From: Ophiocordyceps camponoti-saundersi (nom. inval.)
Taxonomy: Eukaryota > Ascomycota > Sordariomycetes > Hypocreales > Ophiocordycipitaceae
Direction of reading: 5' to 3'
DNA: 64,000 nt
Assembly (NCBI GenBank): GCA_003339415.1
Contig: PDHQ01000079.1
Coordinates: forward strand, 1 to 64,000
Shown: positions 49,071-61,208 of the stretch, piece by piece
Layout: the number at the start of each line of letters is the position of its first letter
Numbering within the stretch: the stretch's first letter is position 1
Made by a program: the position numbers and the translations under genes
Notes under the pieces: model-generated
Databases searched by the model: none
Seen by the model: the letters and a program-made list of their open reading frames with translations, nothing else
Told to the model about the DNA's origin: nothing

Positions 49071-51541
49071 ACATACTGTACATGCATATGCATATGCACG
49101 GATATGCACGTGTGGTATGCTGATAAAGGGCACAATGCCTGCAGTGTGAAGATGTAGGGGGACAGAGACGGGGACAGAGACGGGGAGAGACAGAGAGAGA
49201 GGGAGAGAAAGACGAAAAACAAAATAAAACAAAAGAACGGAACAGCGCCGATCGTCATGATGGCGAGGGCGGGATGCATGCATAGCAGGTATCCCGTCCA
49301 TCCATCCACACATGGTGCATATGTACATATGCAACACCGTTTCTCCGCATGCCGCAAAGAGGACAGACAAGCCACAGACGAGAGGAAAGCAATCTTTCCA
49401 TCGTATGGATGAATTATGTATGATGTTGACATGACGCGGCAAGTAAGAAAAAGGACGGATACTGACTCCTCTCTCTCTCTCTCTCTCTCGCGTTGGATGA
49501 CTCTACCCGCCAATGAAAGAATGAAGAAGCCAACAGCAGGATCTGCGTAGTTCCATACTATATCCGTACTTTTCAAGCGACGAAAGCAGGAAGAAAAAAA
49601 AAGAAAAAAAAACGCTTGATTAGTTGCCTTATTATGGTGGAAGCTATTTGGTTTAATCTGGTGATGGTTTGTGTGTGTTTGTGCAACGATACGATTGTTT
49701 CTTCTTCTTCTTCTTCTTCTTATCCGTATAGACGATGTTCGGAGTCAGGGTGGATCCCCGAGAGCGGAAGCTAAAGGGAGGTGTGTGGAGGCTTGGTCCA
49801 TCCGTCGGAACAGAGACTCTGAGCAAAGCCCAGACCCCGGAAGCGTTAGATTCTTCTTAGCCGTTTTTTTTTCCCCCTCCTTCTCGATCATCGTTCCCGG
49901 CCCCGTTGACGTTTGTCTGTTTATAGAAAAACTGGGGCCGACAACGTTGTGTGGGCTTTTCGTTCATAACTGTCTATCCGTATGTAACTACGAATATAAC
50001 ATGACGAGTTTTTTTATTTACAGATATTCATCACACATATTGCCTCTGTCCTCGGCTGTTTTTCAGCGTACGGAAAACAAGCCACGAAATCCTCTCTTTG
50101 AATAGGCACATTTCTTACGAGCTTACGGAAACACACAATCCCATTCATAAGAATATGTGTATATGTATGTACACACACAATGTTACATTACCCCGAAACC
50201 AAACATGAGAAAAAAAGAAAAGAAAAATTGTCTTTTGAGCCGGGGGGGGGGGGGGGGGTAAGAAGATAGAGAGAGAGAGAGAGGAGGTGTCATCAACGTT
50301 GAACCAACCATTCCCACTCCTTTCCTCTCCCGGAACAGAAAAGTCAGTCCGAGATATGAGAGAGAGAGAAAGAGAGAGAGAGAAAAAACAACAAGCCCCT
50401 AACGGTTCATTCATTCACACACACGAAAGCGTAACGTATGCACTTCTTTCTTTCTTACGCTGCATATATGCATGTACGTACATATGCATGTATGTACATA
50501 TGCACAATGTGATGTATGCAGGAACCCTTCCTTCCTTCCCACCCCCTTTTTTTCCCTTTCTCTTCCTCACCTTTTATCCGTACTTTCTTTCCCCCCTTAG
50601 CATCCCTACTCCTTAAATGCAACAAGGCGTAGGTACATACAGCATACACATGTAAGAACTAGGATCAAACAAAAGCATCCCCGTAAAAAAATCACATCGT
50701 CAACAAGCTTCATCACAAACCATTGGCAGAGAAAATAAAATAAAAAAACCCCTTTGTAAGAACCATTCAATCTCCGCTGCTGAAACAACTTCACAAGGTG
50801 GGCGGGCGTCGCATTGGGGGGGGTACGTATCCCCGCGTGATCGTCGCCGAACGGTGCTGCTCCCGTCCCCCCCCCCTTTTTTTTTTCTTCTCTTTCTCTA
50901 TTCAGACAATCCAATCTCCCCTTTTTTTGGGGGGGAAAGTGTTGCTTCGCTTTTCGCCACTGTGCTTGTTGGTCCTTCTGTTGTTGTTGCTGTTGCTGTT
51001 GTTGTTGTTGTGCTGCTGCTTTCAACAGAACCCACCCATCCCCCCCTTGTTGGTTGGTAGAGTAGTATGTAGGTGGTAGGTAAGGTCGAGGTAAGGTGGT
51101 AGAGAAGGTGGTCGGAGCTGCACTGTAGGTGTGCACAATCACATACACATGCTTTCCCCCCCCCGGATGCTGTATGTACCACTTCCAATGTTATTTCCCC
51201 CTTTCCCGCCAAATCCAATGTATTGCATGTACAACTCCGTCCAGCCAGCTGCCAAAGTGTACTCAGCCCCGGTGCTGTATAAGACGGCCTTCTCCTCTCC
51301 CTCTTCTTCCCTCCCCCCCCTTTCTCTCTCTCTCTCTCTCTCCTCTTTCTCTCCTCATCCGTCGCTATCGTCCACCTTCTGACTATCGGTCACTTTCACT
51401 CGTTCCCTCTCTCTCTTCCTCTCCCGCCTCTCCTCCTCATAAAGAGAAATAATCCCGTCTCGACACCTCGAAGAAATATCCCTATAATAATTCATCATCA
51501 GCATCATTTCGTCGTGCTTCCCACCTATAACAACCGACAAG
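49071..51541. other. Intergenic region, Copia element to wall-protein gene
   Basis: This normal-composition DNA has microsatellites: CT near 49470-49490, CTT near 49700-49719, a G run at 50240-50258, GA runs near 50265-50282, and CAACAG-like repeats near 50980-51010. TATCCGTA copies are at 49561, 49721, 49975 and 50575. The final 250 bp form the wall-protein promoter and leader. I see no gene. Confidence 0.5.
51278..51283 (+). promoter_or_regulatory. Candidate TATA box of the wall-protein gene
   Basis: TATAAG in the context GCTGTATAAGACGG is followed from about 51295 by a long pyrimidine tract and then a purine/A-rich leader to the ATG at 51542. This is the usual layout of strongly expressed fungal promoters. 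No transcript data support it here. Confidence 0.45.
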
Positions 51542-52180
51542 ATGAAGTACTCCGTTGCCGCCGTCCTCGCCGTCGCTGCTGGCGCCTCAGCCCAGTATGG
51601 TGGTAATGCCACTGTCGTCACCGAGGTCGTCGACGTCTACACCACCTACTGCCCTGGCCCGACCCAGATCACCCACGGCAGCAAGACGTACACGGTTACT
51701 CAGGTGCGTAACCCGTTTCTTGCGTCCCTTCTTTTCTCTCTCTCTCCTCTTCCTCCCCATGGGATTCTCGTCAGACTGACTCTACTCTCTTCTAGCCCAC
51801 GACGCTCACCATCACCGACTGCCCTTGCACCATCACCAGGCCCATCATGACCACGTCGGCTGTCGTCTGCCACACCTGGTACGTCTCTCTTGCTGTTCCT
51901 CTCCTACCACAAGCCAAAGAAAAGACTGACTCGAGATACTTTCACTAGCGCTGGCAACTACAACAACGGCACCGGCACCGGTACCATGGTGAACCCCACG
52001 GCTACTCCCCCGTCTGCCACCGTCATTCCTCCCGGCGCCAGCGGTACCGGCCCGGCTGGCACCAACCCCGGCGCTACCCAGGCTCCCACTGCCGTCCCCA
52101 CGGCCGGCGCCTCCAAGGTGGCCGTCCTGTCCGGCGCCGGTCTGGCTGGTATCGTCGGTCTGGCCGCCTTCATGCTGTAA
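51542..52180 (+). CDS. Small GPI-anchored cell-wall protein (CCG-6-like)
   Basis: Exons 51542-51703, 51796-51878 and 51949-52180 give 158 aa. A signal peptide (residues 1-18, ending GASAQ) is followed by a Thr/Val-rich domain, TVVTEVVDVYTTYCPGPTQI, the segment TLTITDCPCTITRP, then a Pro/Thr/Gly-rich stalk and a C-terminal hydrophobic GPI-attachment tail after TAGAS. This matches the fungal clock-controlled protein 6 (CCG-6) type of wall protein, as I recall it. It sits in the cell wall, and no enzyme activity is expected. Strong C-ending codon use and the TATA/CT leader suggest high expression. Confidence 0.9.
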
Positions 52181-53685
52181 GCCGACTCTGGGTTGCGCTG
52201 CCGGCTTCCCCGTCTCCGTCTCCGCTCTTGGACCCTTTTCTTTTGTTCAACCTACTATCCGGGTCATGGCACGCCCCAATCGTCGAGGCATATAACCCTA
52301 CGATGAGGGTCGGCGCGCCTGTTGCGGAGGAATGACGGCTGTTGGTTGACGACACTCGGAGATGGTGCTTACATCTGGGCTTTTCCCCCCTCCCTCTCTT
52401 CCGCCCTCCCCCACCCTTTTATTTTTTACTCTTCCGATGTATAGACTTTTGGCATACGAACATATGGCTCTGAGTCATTGGGGGGGAGAAAACGTGTATT
52501 GGTGTCTTATTTTTCCCCTCTCTCAGCAGCGTACCTTTATTCTCCAGGCCCGAAGTGACGACGGGTTTGTCTTGTTTTTTTTTTTCCACCTCACTTCTCT
52601 TCGACTGACGAGATGCACTCTTGTGTGTCTCGTCCCCGTTCTCATTATCAATATTGCAGACAGACTTTTTTCTTGTCCAAGCATAACGAAACTGTCCTGC
52701 CTGTGGAGATGAGATGGGGGTTTTTTTTTTATGGTTCTCTTCCCATATTGTCTTTGGTCGGAAACTTGTTTCACGGCTGGATGACTTTGTTCGGGAGGGA
52801 GACGAGTGATTGGAGCATGAAGATTAGTCTATGGTTTAATGAAAATGGACGATGCCTATCCGTTTTTGATGTTGTCTTGGTCACATGTGAGTGAGTGCAT
52901 GTATGTATGTGTGCACATATATGTATGTAGGTAGGTGGAACAAGATGGATGTGAGAGTGTGTGACACGAGTGATAGTATCACATACATAAATAGTATCGA
53001 GTGAGTGACACTCTGTCTTTTTTTTCGGAGGGGGCAGAAAAAAAAGCAATTGCGTGATGGGACTTTCGGTGCCTTTCGGCGGGAATCGGATCTGACGGCT
53101 TAGTGGAAGCGAGATTGCGGGCGGGAAGGACTGTGTGTCGTTGCTACGAGGATGAGGTTGGCATGTCTGTCTGTAATCCGTATATCATCATATAATTGCA
53201 TTGAATGCAATGCGTGTATGTATGTATGTATACAGGGGATACGCATCGCACATATATACTTGGCGAGAAAATGAGGAACTTTTTTATTTTCTCTCCTGTT
53301 TAATCCTTGTCTTACGCTGATGGCCACCGGTGTCGTGCGTTGTACGCGCTCGATGGGGTTGCGGATGAGGCCGCTGTTACTGAGCATCACGAGAGTGGGA
53401 AGATGAATTCTCTGCCTAGGGTAGGTGGGTGATTTTTGATCTGATTTAGTCACGGTCAGGTGACGTTTCTTATGTATGCTATTTGTACGTGGGCGGGGAA
53501 AGAGGGGGAAAGGGGGGCGAAAAAAAGTCAGCTGACTTGGCGTCAAGGTGGCGATTAATGACGGGGGGGAAAAGAAAGTACATACGTATGTATGTAAACA
53601 ATGAGTTGGACGCGGATTCGATCCCCCTTCTCTCCATCTTAAAGGGCATCTTTCTCTCGTCATCAGTGGAACGAATTCGTTATTT
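52181..53685. other. Intergenic region, wall protein to BRCT gene (tail-to-tail)
   Basis: This holds the 3' flanks. There are T tracts near 52575 and 52721, GTAT repeats near 52901-52930 and 53215-53230, and a C/G-poor AT-moderate middle. Short frames lack any recognisable domain. Confidence 0.45.
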
Positions 53686-54400
53686 CTATCCTTCGTTATT
53701 CGCTCCTTTGTTGAAGCGCAGGACGGGACCGGTGCGGACCAAGGCTGGGAAACGGGATTCGGGGAGTCTTCTTCCTGCTTCTATGCTTTCCAGTATCCTG
53801 TGGTTTTTTGTTGTTGTTTGTCAGGGAAGCGTTTTTGTGAATGCGTAGATGAGAGAAGAAAAAAAAATTGTAGGGAAAAACGAACCAGCGGACGTCGACG
53901 TAACGTACGCCCGCGACGCGTCGTCGACGAACTTCAGCCTCCATCTTTGAAGCGGAGAGGGCGTTACGCGACGACGTCATCGGAGACGACGAACAAGGCG
54001 CTCCATCTTTTTTCCCCCCCTCCTCCTCCTCCTTCTTCTCCCCCTCCTCATCATCATCTTCCCCTCGCGAATGGACGGAGAGAACGACATGGGTGACGAG
54101 CCTCCTAGCCAACCTATTGGCCAACGTAGCCCCGTGCGAAACCAACAAGCAGCGAAGACGATGATCCGAGACGAGCGGCGCGGTGCAGCCGTCGATGTAG
54201 ACGACGACGCCAGCGAAGAGATTCTCACCGCGAGGTGCAGAAGAGGTAGAGGACGACAGCGGGGCGCGGAATTGCGATGCTAGTCTGCTCGTTGATGCCT
54301 CCGTCGTGCTTCGTCTTGGTCTTCTTCCGGACGGGGCTACTTGGTGACCTGTTGACGAGCTGTTCCACGGATCGAAGCGGGGGGCGAATGAGGAGGGCAT
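53686..54400 (-). CDS. BRCT-domain protein, 208 aa
   Basis: Exons 53886-54400 and 53686-53797 give 208 aa. The conserved join across the intron gives RYVDVRW-ILESIEAGRRLPESRF, with the invariant BRCT Trp at 172. The domain begins near residue 61 with LFAGVVVYIDGCTAPLVSDH and has the HG turn and VTHVVLS strand. A low-complexity Glu/Lys/Gly insert of about 40 residues (111-150) interrupts the domain before its last helix. The N-terminus has FDPWNSSSTGHQ. BRCT domains bind phosphopeptides or DNA in repair; this one resembles the Rev1-type fold most. The partner and role are unknown. The start ATG is directly preceded by an A run. Confidence 0.85.
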
Positions 54401-55406
54401 TTTTTTTTGTGTCGTGCAGCGGGATGAGGATTATGATGATGATTCTTTTGCGTGTGGTTTTTTTTAGGGGTTGAGTGTTGTTTTGTGGTGATTCTTTTTT
54501 CAGTTACCCCCTTTTTTTTGGAGGGAGCCTTGTTTCGTAGTTTTGTTAGTACGCGTCGCGTCGCGGGGGGAGCGCGTCATAGCGGCTTTCTCTGGGGAAG
54601 AAAAAAAGGTATACCGCGTTGTGAATTGCCATCGCAAGCATCGTGTTGAGGATGATGGGGATTTTATGTCATGGATAGGTAGAATGAGAGGGAGAGAAAA
54701 CTGCATCTGACTTTCATCTGTATAGTGTTATAGTATGTAGATGTAGATGTAGATGTAGGTTGGCGATGCGCGTATGTCAGTGGCACTATGTGGGTAGGTA
54801 GGTAGGCAGAAGGCATCATCATACAAATGCAACGGACAAGATGAATACCCTACATTGGGATGCACTGCACCGGTGATGCGCATCACCATCTTTACGCTCC
54901 AGCCTTGCCTTGCCTCGCCTCGCCTTGCCTCGCCTCACAGCCCTCCTCCTCCTCCTCCTCCTCCTCCTCCTACTCCTCACATATGTATGTATGTATGTAC
55001 ACAGCTTGCATGAGCATCTTGCATTATTTCTACATATCCGAACATGCATACATACCTACATACAGCAGGGCTTCATCATGCCGCTGTAATGTAAGGGTCA
55101 CGCTACTACTGCTATTTCCCTCTCATACTCTCTCTCTCCCTTCTCTCTCACACACACACACACACACTCAATCTCTCTCTTAGATACTGACAACCCTCTC
55201 CCGCCACTCGCATTTTTTTTTAAAATCCCCCCCAGCCTCCGAATGATGGGAGCCGTTTCTCCGAAGATGCCTGTTCCCTGATCACGACCTGCACGGAGGA
55301 GAAAGAAGCAAAGGTAAAAACGAGACATGCATATGTATAACGCATGCGTATGTGCGGTGTGGGTGGCGGTGCGGTGCGTTGTCCCATATCTATGTAATTG
55401 ATAGTC

Positions 55407-55445
<39 letters not shown>

Positions 55446-55924
55446 TCGGATGTCCTCTTACGAAATGTTCCGTTTGATCATTTTTACAGGGGAGGGGTGA
55501 AGAGGTTGGAAGCGTACTATCCGTACTCCTACAACCCATCCGTATAAATCATGTATATGAAGCATAACCTGCGTCGTCGAGATGCAACAGAGAACAAGAA
55601 AAGGATGATGGAGAAAAGACGACAGGTTCTTTTTTCTTCTTCTTCTTCTCAACAGCGTATATCCGGTCCGAGTTGGAATAGAAGGATAACAGAGAGAAGA
55701 GAGAGAGAGAGAGACGGAGAAAGGGGCAAAAGCAAATAAAAAAAACACGTCTGGTCAGGTCGACGCACCCCTTGCTGCTGACCCTGGCTACGTGCGCGGA
55801 GAGAGAGAGAGAGAGTGTGTGTGTGTGTGTGTGAGAGAAAGAGAAAGAGAAAGCGTGGCATGATTATGACAAACACGTAAAAGAAATAAGCAATGACTGA
55901 CTGACTGGATAATCTCTCCATCTC

Positions 55925-55965
<41 letters not shown>

Positions 55966-57393
55966 CGCCACCATCTTCCTTCACACCCACCCAAATGGCC
56001 GGCCACACACATCTCACATCTCCTCCTCCTCCTCCTCCTCTCCGTAACCCATATCCGCCCAACCACCCCCCCTCCACTTCCCCCCACCCCTCTTCCCGTC
56101 CTCTCAGCCGAGACATGGGACGTATGGATGGATGGATGTAAGAATACAATGGCCGTGTCCGCATATGAGGAATGATCGTCTGTATGTATGTATCATGCAC
56201 GCCCATGTATGCACAGTACAAGTACGGATAGACGGTAGCGATGATGCCCGTACCCTCGGTCCCCTTAACCGTCGGAGTGAAGCCCGTCTTTTCTTTCTTT
56301 TTCTTCGGGCTTATGTAGCCGTACGGGAGGGCATCGGTAGACTGTAAGAGTAGCCTATCAAGACGGCTAGTCTGGGCTCTCCGTGATACTGCTACCCCTT
56401 GTATTCGTATAGCCAGCCAACTTCTCAACAAGAACATCATGGTTATGTTGAGAGGCCTTTTTGTCTCTTGTATCCGTACATATATTCCGCCCCCCGTCTT
56501 TTCCCCTGCCACAACTCGGACCAACGACAAGGAACATCGGCGAGAATCCGTATGCCATCGTGTCATGCTGTAGCACACACACACACACACACACACATCA
56601 TGGCTCGTTTTTTTTCCCCTTGTGTCTGAATGGTAGGGGGTCGACCGTACATATGTATGTTCTAAGCCCCCCCCCCTCCCCTGACCTGGCTCTGATCCCC
56701 TGAGAAGCGACAAGGAGAAAAGGGTAAGATGGTGCGTAAGAAGAAAAGATGAGATTCGAGGTGGGAAAACGAAGCCCTGCAACCATCAGTTAAGAATTTT
56801 TCATCCGTCTGACGGGTGCCTCCGTGCCGCCCTCCACGAACTGGCTGACTGCATCGGCAAATTACTGGCATGCGCATCATACATGCAGTCAGTCTCTCTC
56901 TCAAACATGCCCGCACCTTGTCTGGGGGGGGTTTTTTTTTTTTCTTTCCTTTTCCTTCTCCTTGTTTGACTCTGGACTTGCGTCTTTGATATTTCGAAAC
57001 CGCTCCAACCTCCTGGAATCTCTTGGATAGAATAGATCAACTACGTATGGGGGATCGATGTGCGGTTAGTCGAGGACGACTTACATGTATATGGATAGAT
57101 AGGTAGTGGACGGCGTCCCGTACTTTATACATACCATACATCCATATATAGTATCCGTACTCCGTACAAACCGCAACTGTACGGATACTTGGCACGTTCA
57201 AGTTTGTATGAATACATACATACATATCTACGGATACAGTGTCTGATACTGCATCATCCGTAATGACACGAGAGAGTTGGCATCAGTCGATATAACCTCA
57301 TTCACCATCCTCTTACAAATCTAACCCATGTTCCGTACAAGTAGGTAAGCATGAAACGATGCTACCCACGACCGTGACTCTTTCATCACCTCT

Positions 57394-57457
57394 CCCCCCC
57401 CCCCCCCCCCCCCCCCCCTCCTCCCCCCTCCCCCCCCCCCCCCCCCCCCCCCCCCCC
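57394..57457. repeat. C-rich homopolymer tract
   Basis: The tract is almost all C, broken only by two short TC interruptions around 57419-57429. Like the other such tracts in this window it is a likely quadruplex/i-motif former and difficult to sequence accurately. Confidence 0.9.
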
Positions 57458-58818
57458 AGGGCTGCATGGACGGAAAGGGCGAGAGAGGAAAAAGCACGCT
57501 TCGGCTGTGAGGCTGAGCTGGGCGGAGACTAGGAACCCAACCCCCCCCCTGTCTCAAAAATCTGATGAGAATATCGCAAAAGAGAGAGCGGCACTGCCCG
57601 AGGCGTCGTGAAACAGTGGAGCGAGGGGGGCCGGTAAGGAGGAAAGGCCTTCGATCCCTTCACACATCCATGGTGTAAGTCAGAGGCGAGAACACGAGCC
57701 TAGCTCCTACGGGTGTACGGATACCTTGCTTCTTTTTTTCTTTCCTGCCTCCTTTCCCAGCCTCGACAAGGTCTCGTACAGAATCTGTACAGACAGTCGT
57801 TTGAACAATACATACTATCAAGGTGTGTATGTCAAGATACCTGGGTAGTTCAACTTGGGAACTATCCGTATCCTCTACTTCCGGCCTCGGCATCGACTCC
57901 CAAGCTAGTGTATGTATGCTCTTTATGTCTCACTAAGACGGGAGATGCATACACATTGTGAAGAGGCGGGGGGGGGAGGCGGGAGAGCTAATGCGTCTCC
58001 CGTTTCTTCTCCAGAGACGAGCCCCCTTCCCCAAGACTAATCCATTTCCCCCTGTCCAACCCCCCCCCCTTCAAAGATGATGATGATGATGCATAGGTAG
58101 ACATACATACATATGTCGAGCTGTTCTGCATTCGCTTTCCTTACTTGATTGCTCTGTTCATGGCGTGCATGAGCGCCTCGATTTGCATCTTGTCAAGCGA
58201 GCGTCTGCTTGCATCATGTCAAGTTGTGTGTGTGTGCATACATACATACATACATACGGATACATCCAACTAGATATGGATATGTAGATGAACAAAGTTG
58301 CATCATCTCGCCGTCCATCTACATAACATGACTTGACCTCTCAGTGCATTGCATGATACGGCGTTGGATGGGACCATATCATGTGTATGCACAGCATCTA
58401 TCCGTACCTACCTACGTATGCAAAAAGATAGACCCGTTTGATCGAGATCCAACCTCGTATGTGATGTGAGTTTGAGTCCACCATCATCATCATCATCACC
58501 CATCAAAGGGTCCCCCCCCCCCGCGCGAGGCAAGGGAGGGGTGTGTGTCTGTGTAAGAGGCAAACTGACCCTGGTTTGAGATGAAAGGAACAAGGAGAGG
58601 AAGAAGAAGGAAAACAAGGAAGACTGTTGTTTTCCAACAGGCGGTGAAGGTGAAGCAACCCCCGAGAGAGAGAGAGAGCGAGAGAGAGAGCGCTAGATTA
58701 TCCAGAAGGAGGAGGAGGCTTTGCAACCCCCTCCCCCCCCCCCCAGCTTTGCCCCCTGGGGCGGCACAAAGTTGTGCGCGTACGACATACATACATACAT
58801 ACAGCTATTGTACACACA

Positions 58819-58977
58819 GAAAGAAAGGAATACTACCTCAAAGCAGCAAATCGGTCGTGCTCAATTTGACCTAAGGATGATGATCTGTCTAGAAAGGGGG
58901 GAGGGGGGTCGTGCCAATTTATGCCCCAAGCCGTACCAAACGTGCCTTCCATGGCAGGGCGTCATACCTGCCCATCA
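58819..58977. repeat. Direct repeat copy 1 (about 160 bp)
   Basis: Identical to 59458-59616 over its whole length as far as I can compare by eye; identity extends two bases further left, to 58817. It starts GAAAGAAAGG and ends CTGCCCATCA. It could be the left LTR of a miniature element; see the findings. Confidence 0.9.
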
Positions 58978-59457
58978 AGTCCATCACTAACAACGCAGAC
59001 AAAGGGGGATTCCATCAATCAATCCATCAAAGCCTCCTCAAGGCACCATTCAACCGGCAGCAAGCCCTCGCGGGCAACAGAAAAACACAGGGTATCCGGG
59101 CCATCCTTAGCCATCAACGGAGCCGAAAAAAACAAGCCACACAGGGCAAAGGCCACTCAGGGCACACACAGAGGAACAAAAGAAAAGCCGGCAGGCCGAG
59201 CAACGCTCAAGGCCACAGAAGGTCGAAGAAGAAAAAGGCCACACAGGCAGAAGAGTAAAAAGGCCCCTAAGGGCAGCGTCGCAAGCCGGTCTCAGCAGGC
59301 AGTCGTCATCAGCGCCGGAGTCGTCATCGCGGCGGGCGGCAGGCAAAGGTATTCGCAGCAGAGGTAGCGGTAGCGGTAGGCGTAGGCAGATTAGACATTA
59401 TCGTGATCAAAGGAGAGGTCGTCACTCGGGCCTTGCGGCCCCCTGTCTCGGTCACCA

Positions 59458-59616
59458 GAAAGAAAGGAATACTACCTCAAAGCAGCAAATCGGTCGTGCT
59501 CAATTTGACCTAAGGATGATGATCTGTCTAGAAAGGGGGGAGGGGGGTCGTGCCAATTTATGCCCCAAGCCGTACCAAACGTGCCTTCCATGGCAGGGCG
59601 TCATACCTGCCCATCA
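59458..59616. repeat. Direct repeat copy 2 (about 160 bp)
   Basis: Second identical copy, 639 bp downstream of the first. On the minus strand it is followed at once by TGGTGACCGAGACAGG, which looks like a tRNA primer site. Both copies show no RIP mutation. Confidence 0.9.
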
Positions 59617-60115
59617 CACACATAGGTACGGATGGATATACATGGCTGGGGCTGTCCGTTTGTTTGCATGGAGACGCCGAGTATGTACGAATAGTTCTAT
59701 ACATGGTATTCAAAGACATGGAAACGAATCAAGTGAGAAGAAAAGAAAGTAGAAGACGGGGGGGGGTTTGAAACTCAATCTCTCTCTCTCTCCAACGGCA
59801 CCGCCTTGCCTCATCCAGCCTTGACCGAGCCGAGCAATTGAAAGAAAAGAAAAGACAGAGAGAGAGAGAGAGAGAGGAAAAAGAGAACACGGTGGTGGTT
59901 GGTTGGTGGTTGGTGGTGGTGGCGTGCGTGTAATCCCTCGCCTCCCCTGCTCCTCCTCCTCCTCCTCCTCCTCCTCCTCTCTCTCCCCCCCTTGGACTAC
60001 CCAGGTAAAGAAAAAAAAAAGAGACGTGGAGGCCGTTCATTGGACTGCTTTTGGCTGTTTTCCCGCAAGGTAGCACTAGAACAACTAGGCGCTTCCGCAA
60101 AAGAAGTACATACAC

Positions 60116-60150
<35 letters not shown>

Positions 60151-60927
60151 GCTCTCTCATTCTTCGTATTCAGACCGTTGATAAGCTTGGTGGCGCTTGG
60201 GAGAAAGGAAGAAGGGGGGGGGGCCTTTCTTTCACCCTCTCTCTCTCTCCTCTCTCTCTCACTTGTCGTCGCAGGGGCGGGCCGGCGCAGCTTGGCGTCT
60301 AAGCCGTTCATCGCGGAGGAAACAAGGCCAAGCATCGGGAGAGCGACGTTGATCCACCGCTTGGCATCCAATACGTTTACACCCTCCCTCTTCCCCTCTC
60401 TCCATCTTCTCTTTTACCCCGTTTCCACACACACCCCCCTCTTTCTTTCTTTCTTTCTCTCTCCTCTGCCTCCCCATGTAAGTGTATCTTATCCTTGCCC
60501 CCCCCTCCCCCCCCTTTTCTTTACCCTGGGTTGCTCGAGTCGGTCCGTCGTCCATTCGCTTATTGCATGGGGGAAAAGGAAAGAAAAGAAAAGAAAAAAA
60601 AACAACAGGGCAGGCACTTTTGACAAACGAGTTACTGTGTAAGTTGGGCCCATCATTCATTCCTCCGTCTCTGTCCCGCCCTCAGCTCCGGGACGGAAGT
60701 GAGCTTCCGGCATCGAAAGAGGGCGTGGACGGGAAGGCTAATGTAGGGGAAGAAAAAGAAGAAGGTGTGTGAGGGGGGGGGGAGGGGAAAAGCTTTCTTC
60801 TTACCAAACCACAACACCCTTTTCCAACGAGAAACTCGTCGTTGCCAATTGGCGATGGGAAGGGGAAATCAAGAAGGCCTGACCACCCCCTGGGAGAGGG
60901 TCTCGGCCTAGCCACAAAGAGGGAGAA

Positions 60928-61053
<126 letters not shown>

Positions 61054-61169
61054 CGAGCATGGTCAAGTCTCTCAAAGTAGCCTCAGCAGGGAAGATCCTT
61101 CAAGGTTGAGAATAAAGACGATTGGCCATGTTTTTCGATCCATGGAAAGCTAGCATATCCCAGCTCTGG

Positions 61170-61208
<39 letters not shown>

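Noticed and set aside
53600..53630. GGATTCGATCC resembling a tRNA B box
   Set aside because: No acceptor stem, anticodon arm or A box at the right distance upstream. I found no tRNA anywhere in the window.
53100..53663. 187-codon minus-strand frame downstream of the BRCT gene
   Set aside because: Repetitive HTY/IHTY segments from CATA repeats and no recognisable domain. The BRCT gene ends at 53686 with a proper stop.
55649..56782. 377-codon minus-strand frame
   Set aside because: Made of GA/CA microsatellites translated to Arg-Glu and Ser-Leu runs. No domain and no plausible splice structure.
59899..60642. 247-codon plus-strand frame
   Set aside because: Mostly CT-repeat translation (Leu/Ser/Phe runs). 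The short non-repetitive part (KPFIAEETRPSIGRATLIHR) is too little to support a gene.
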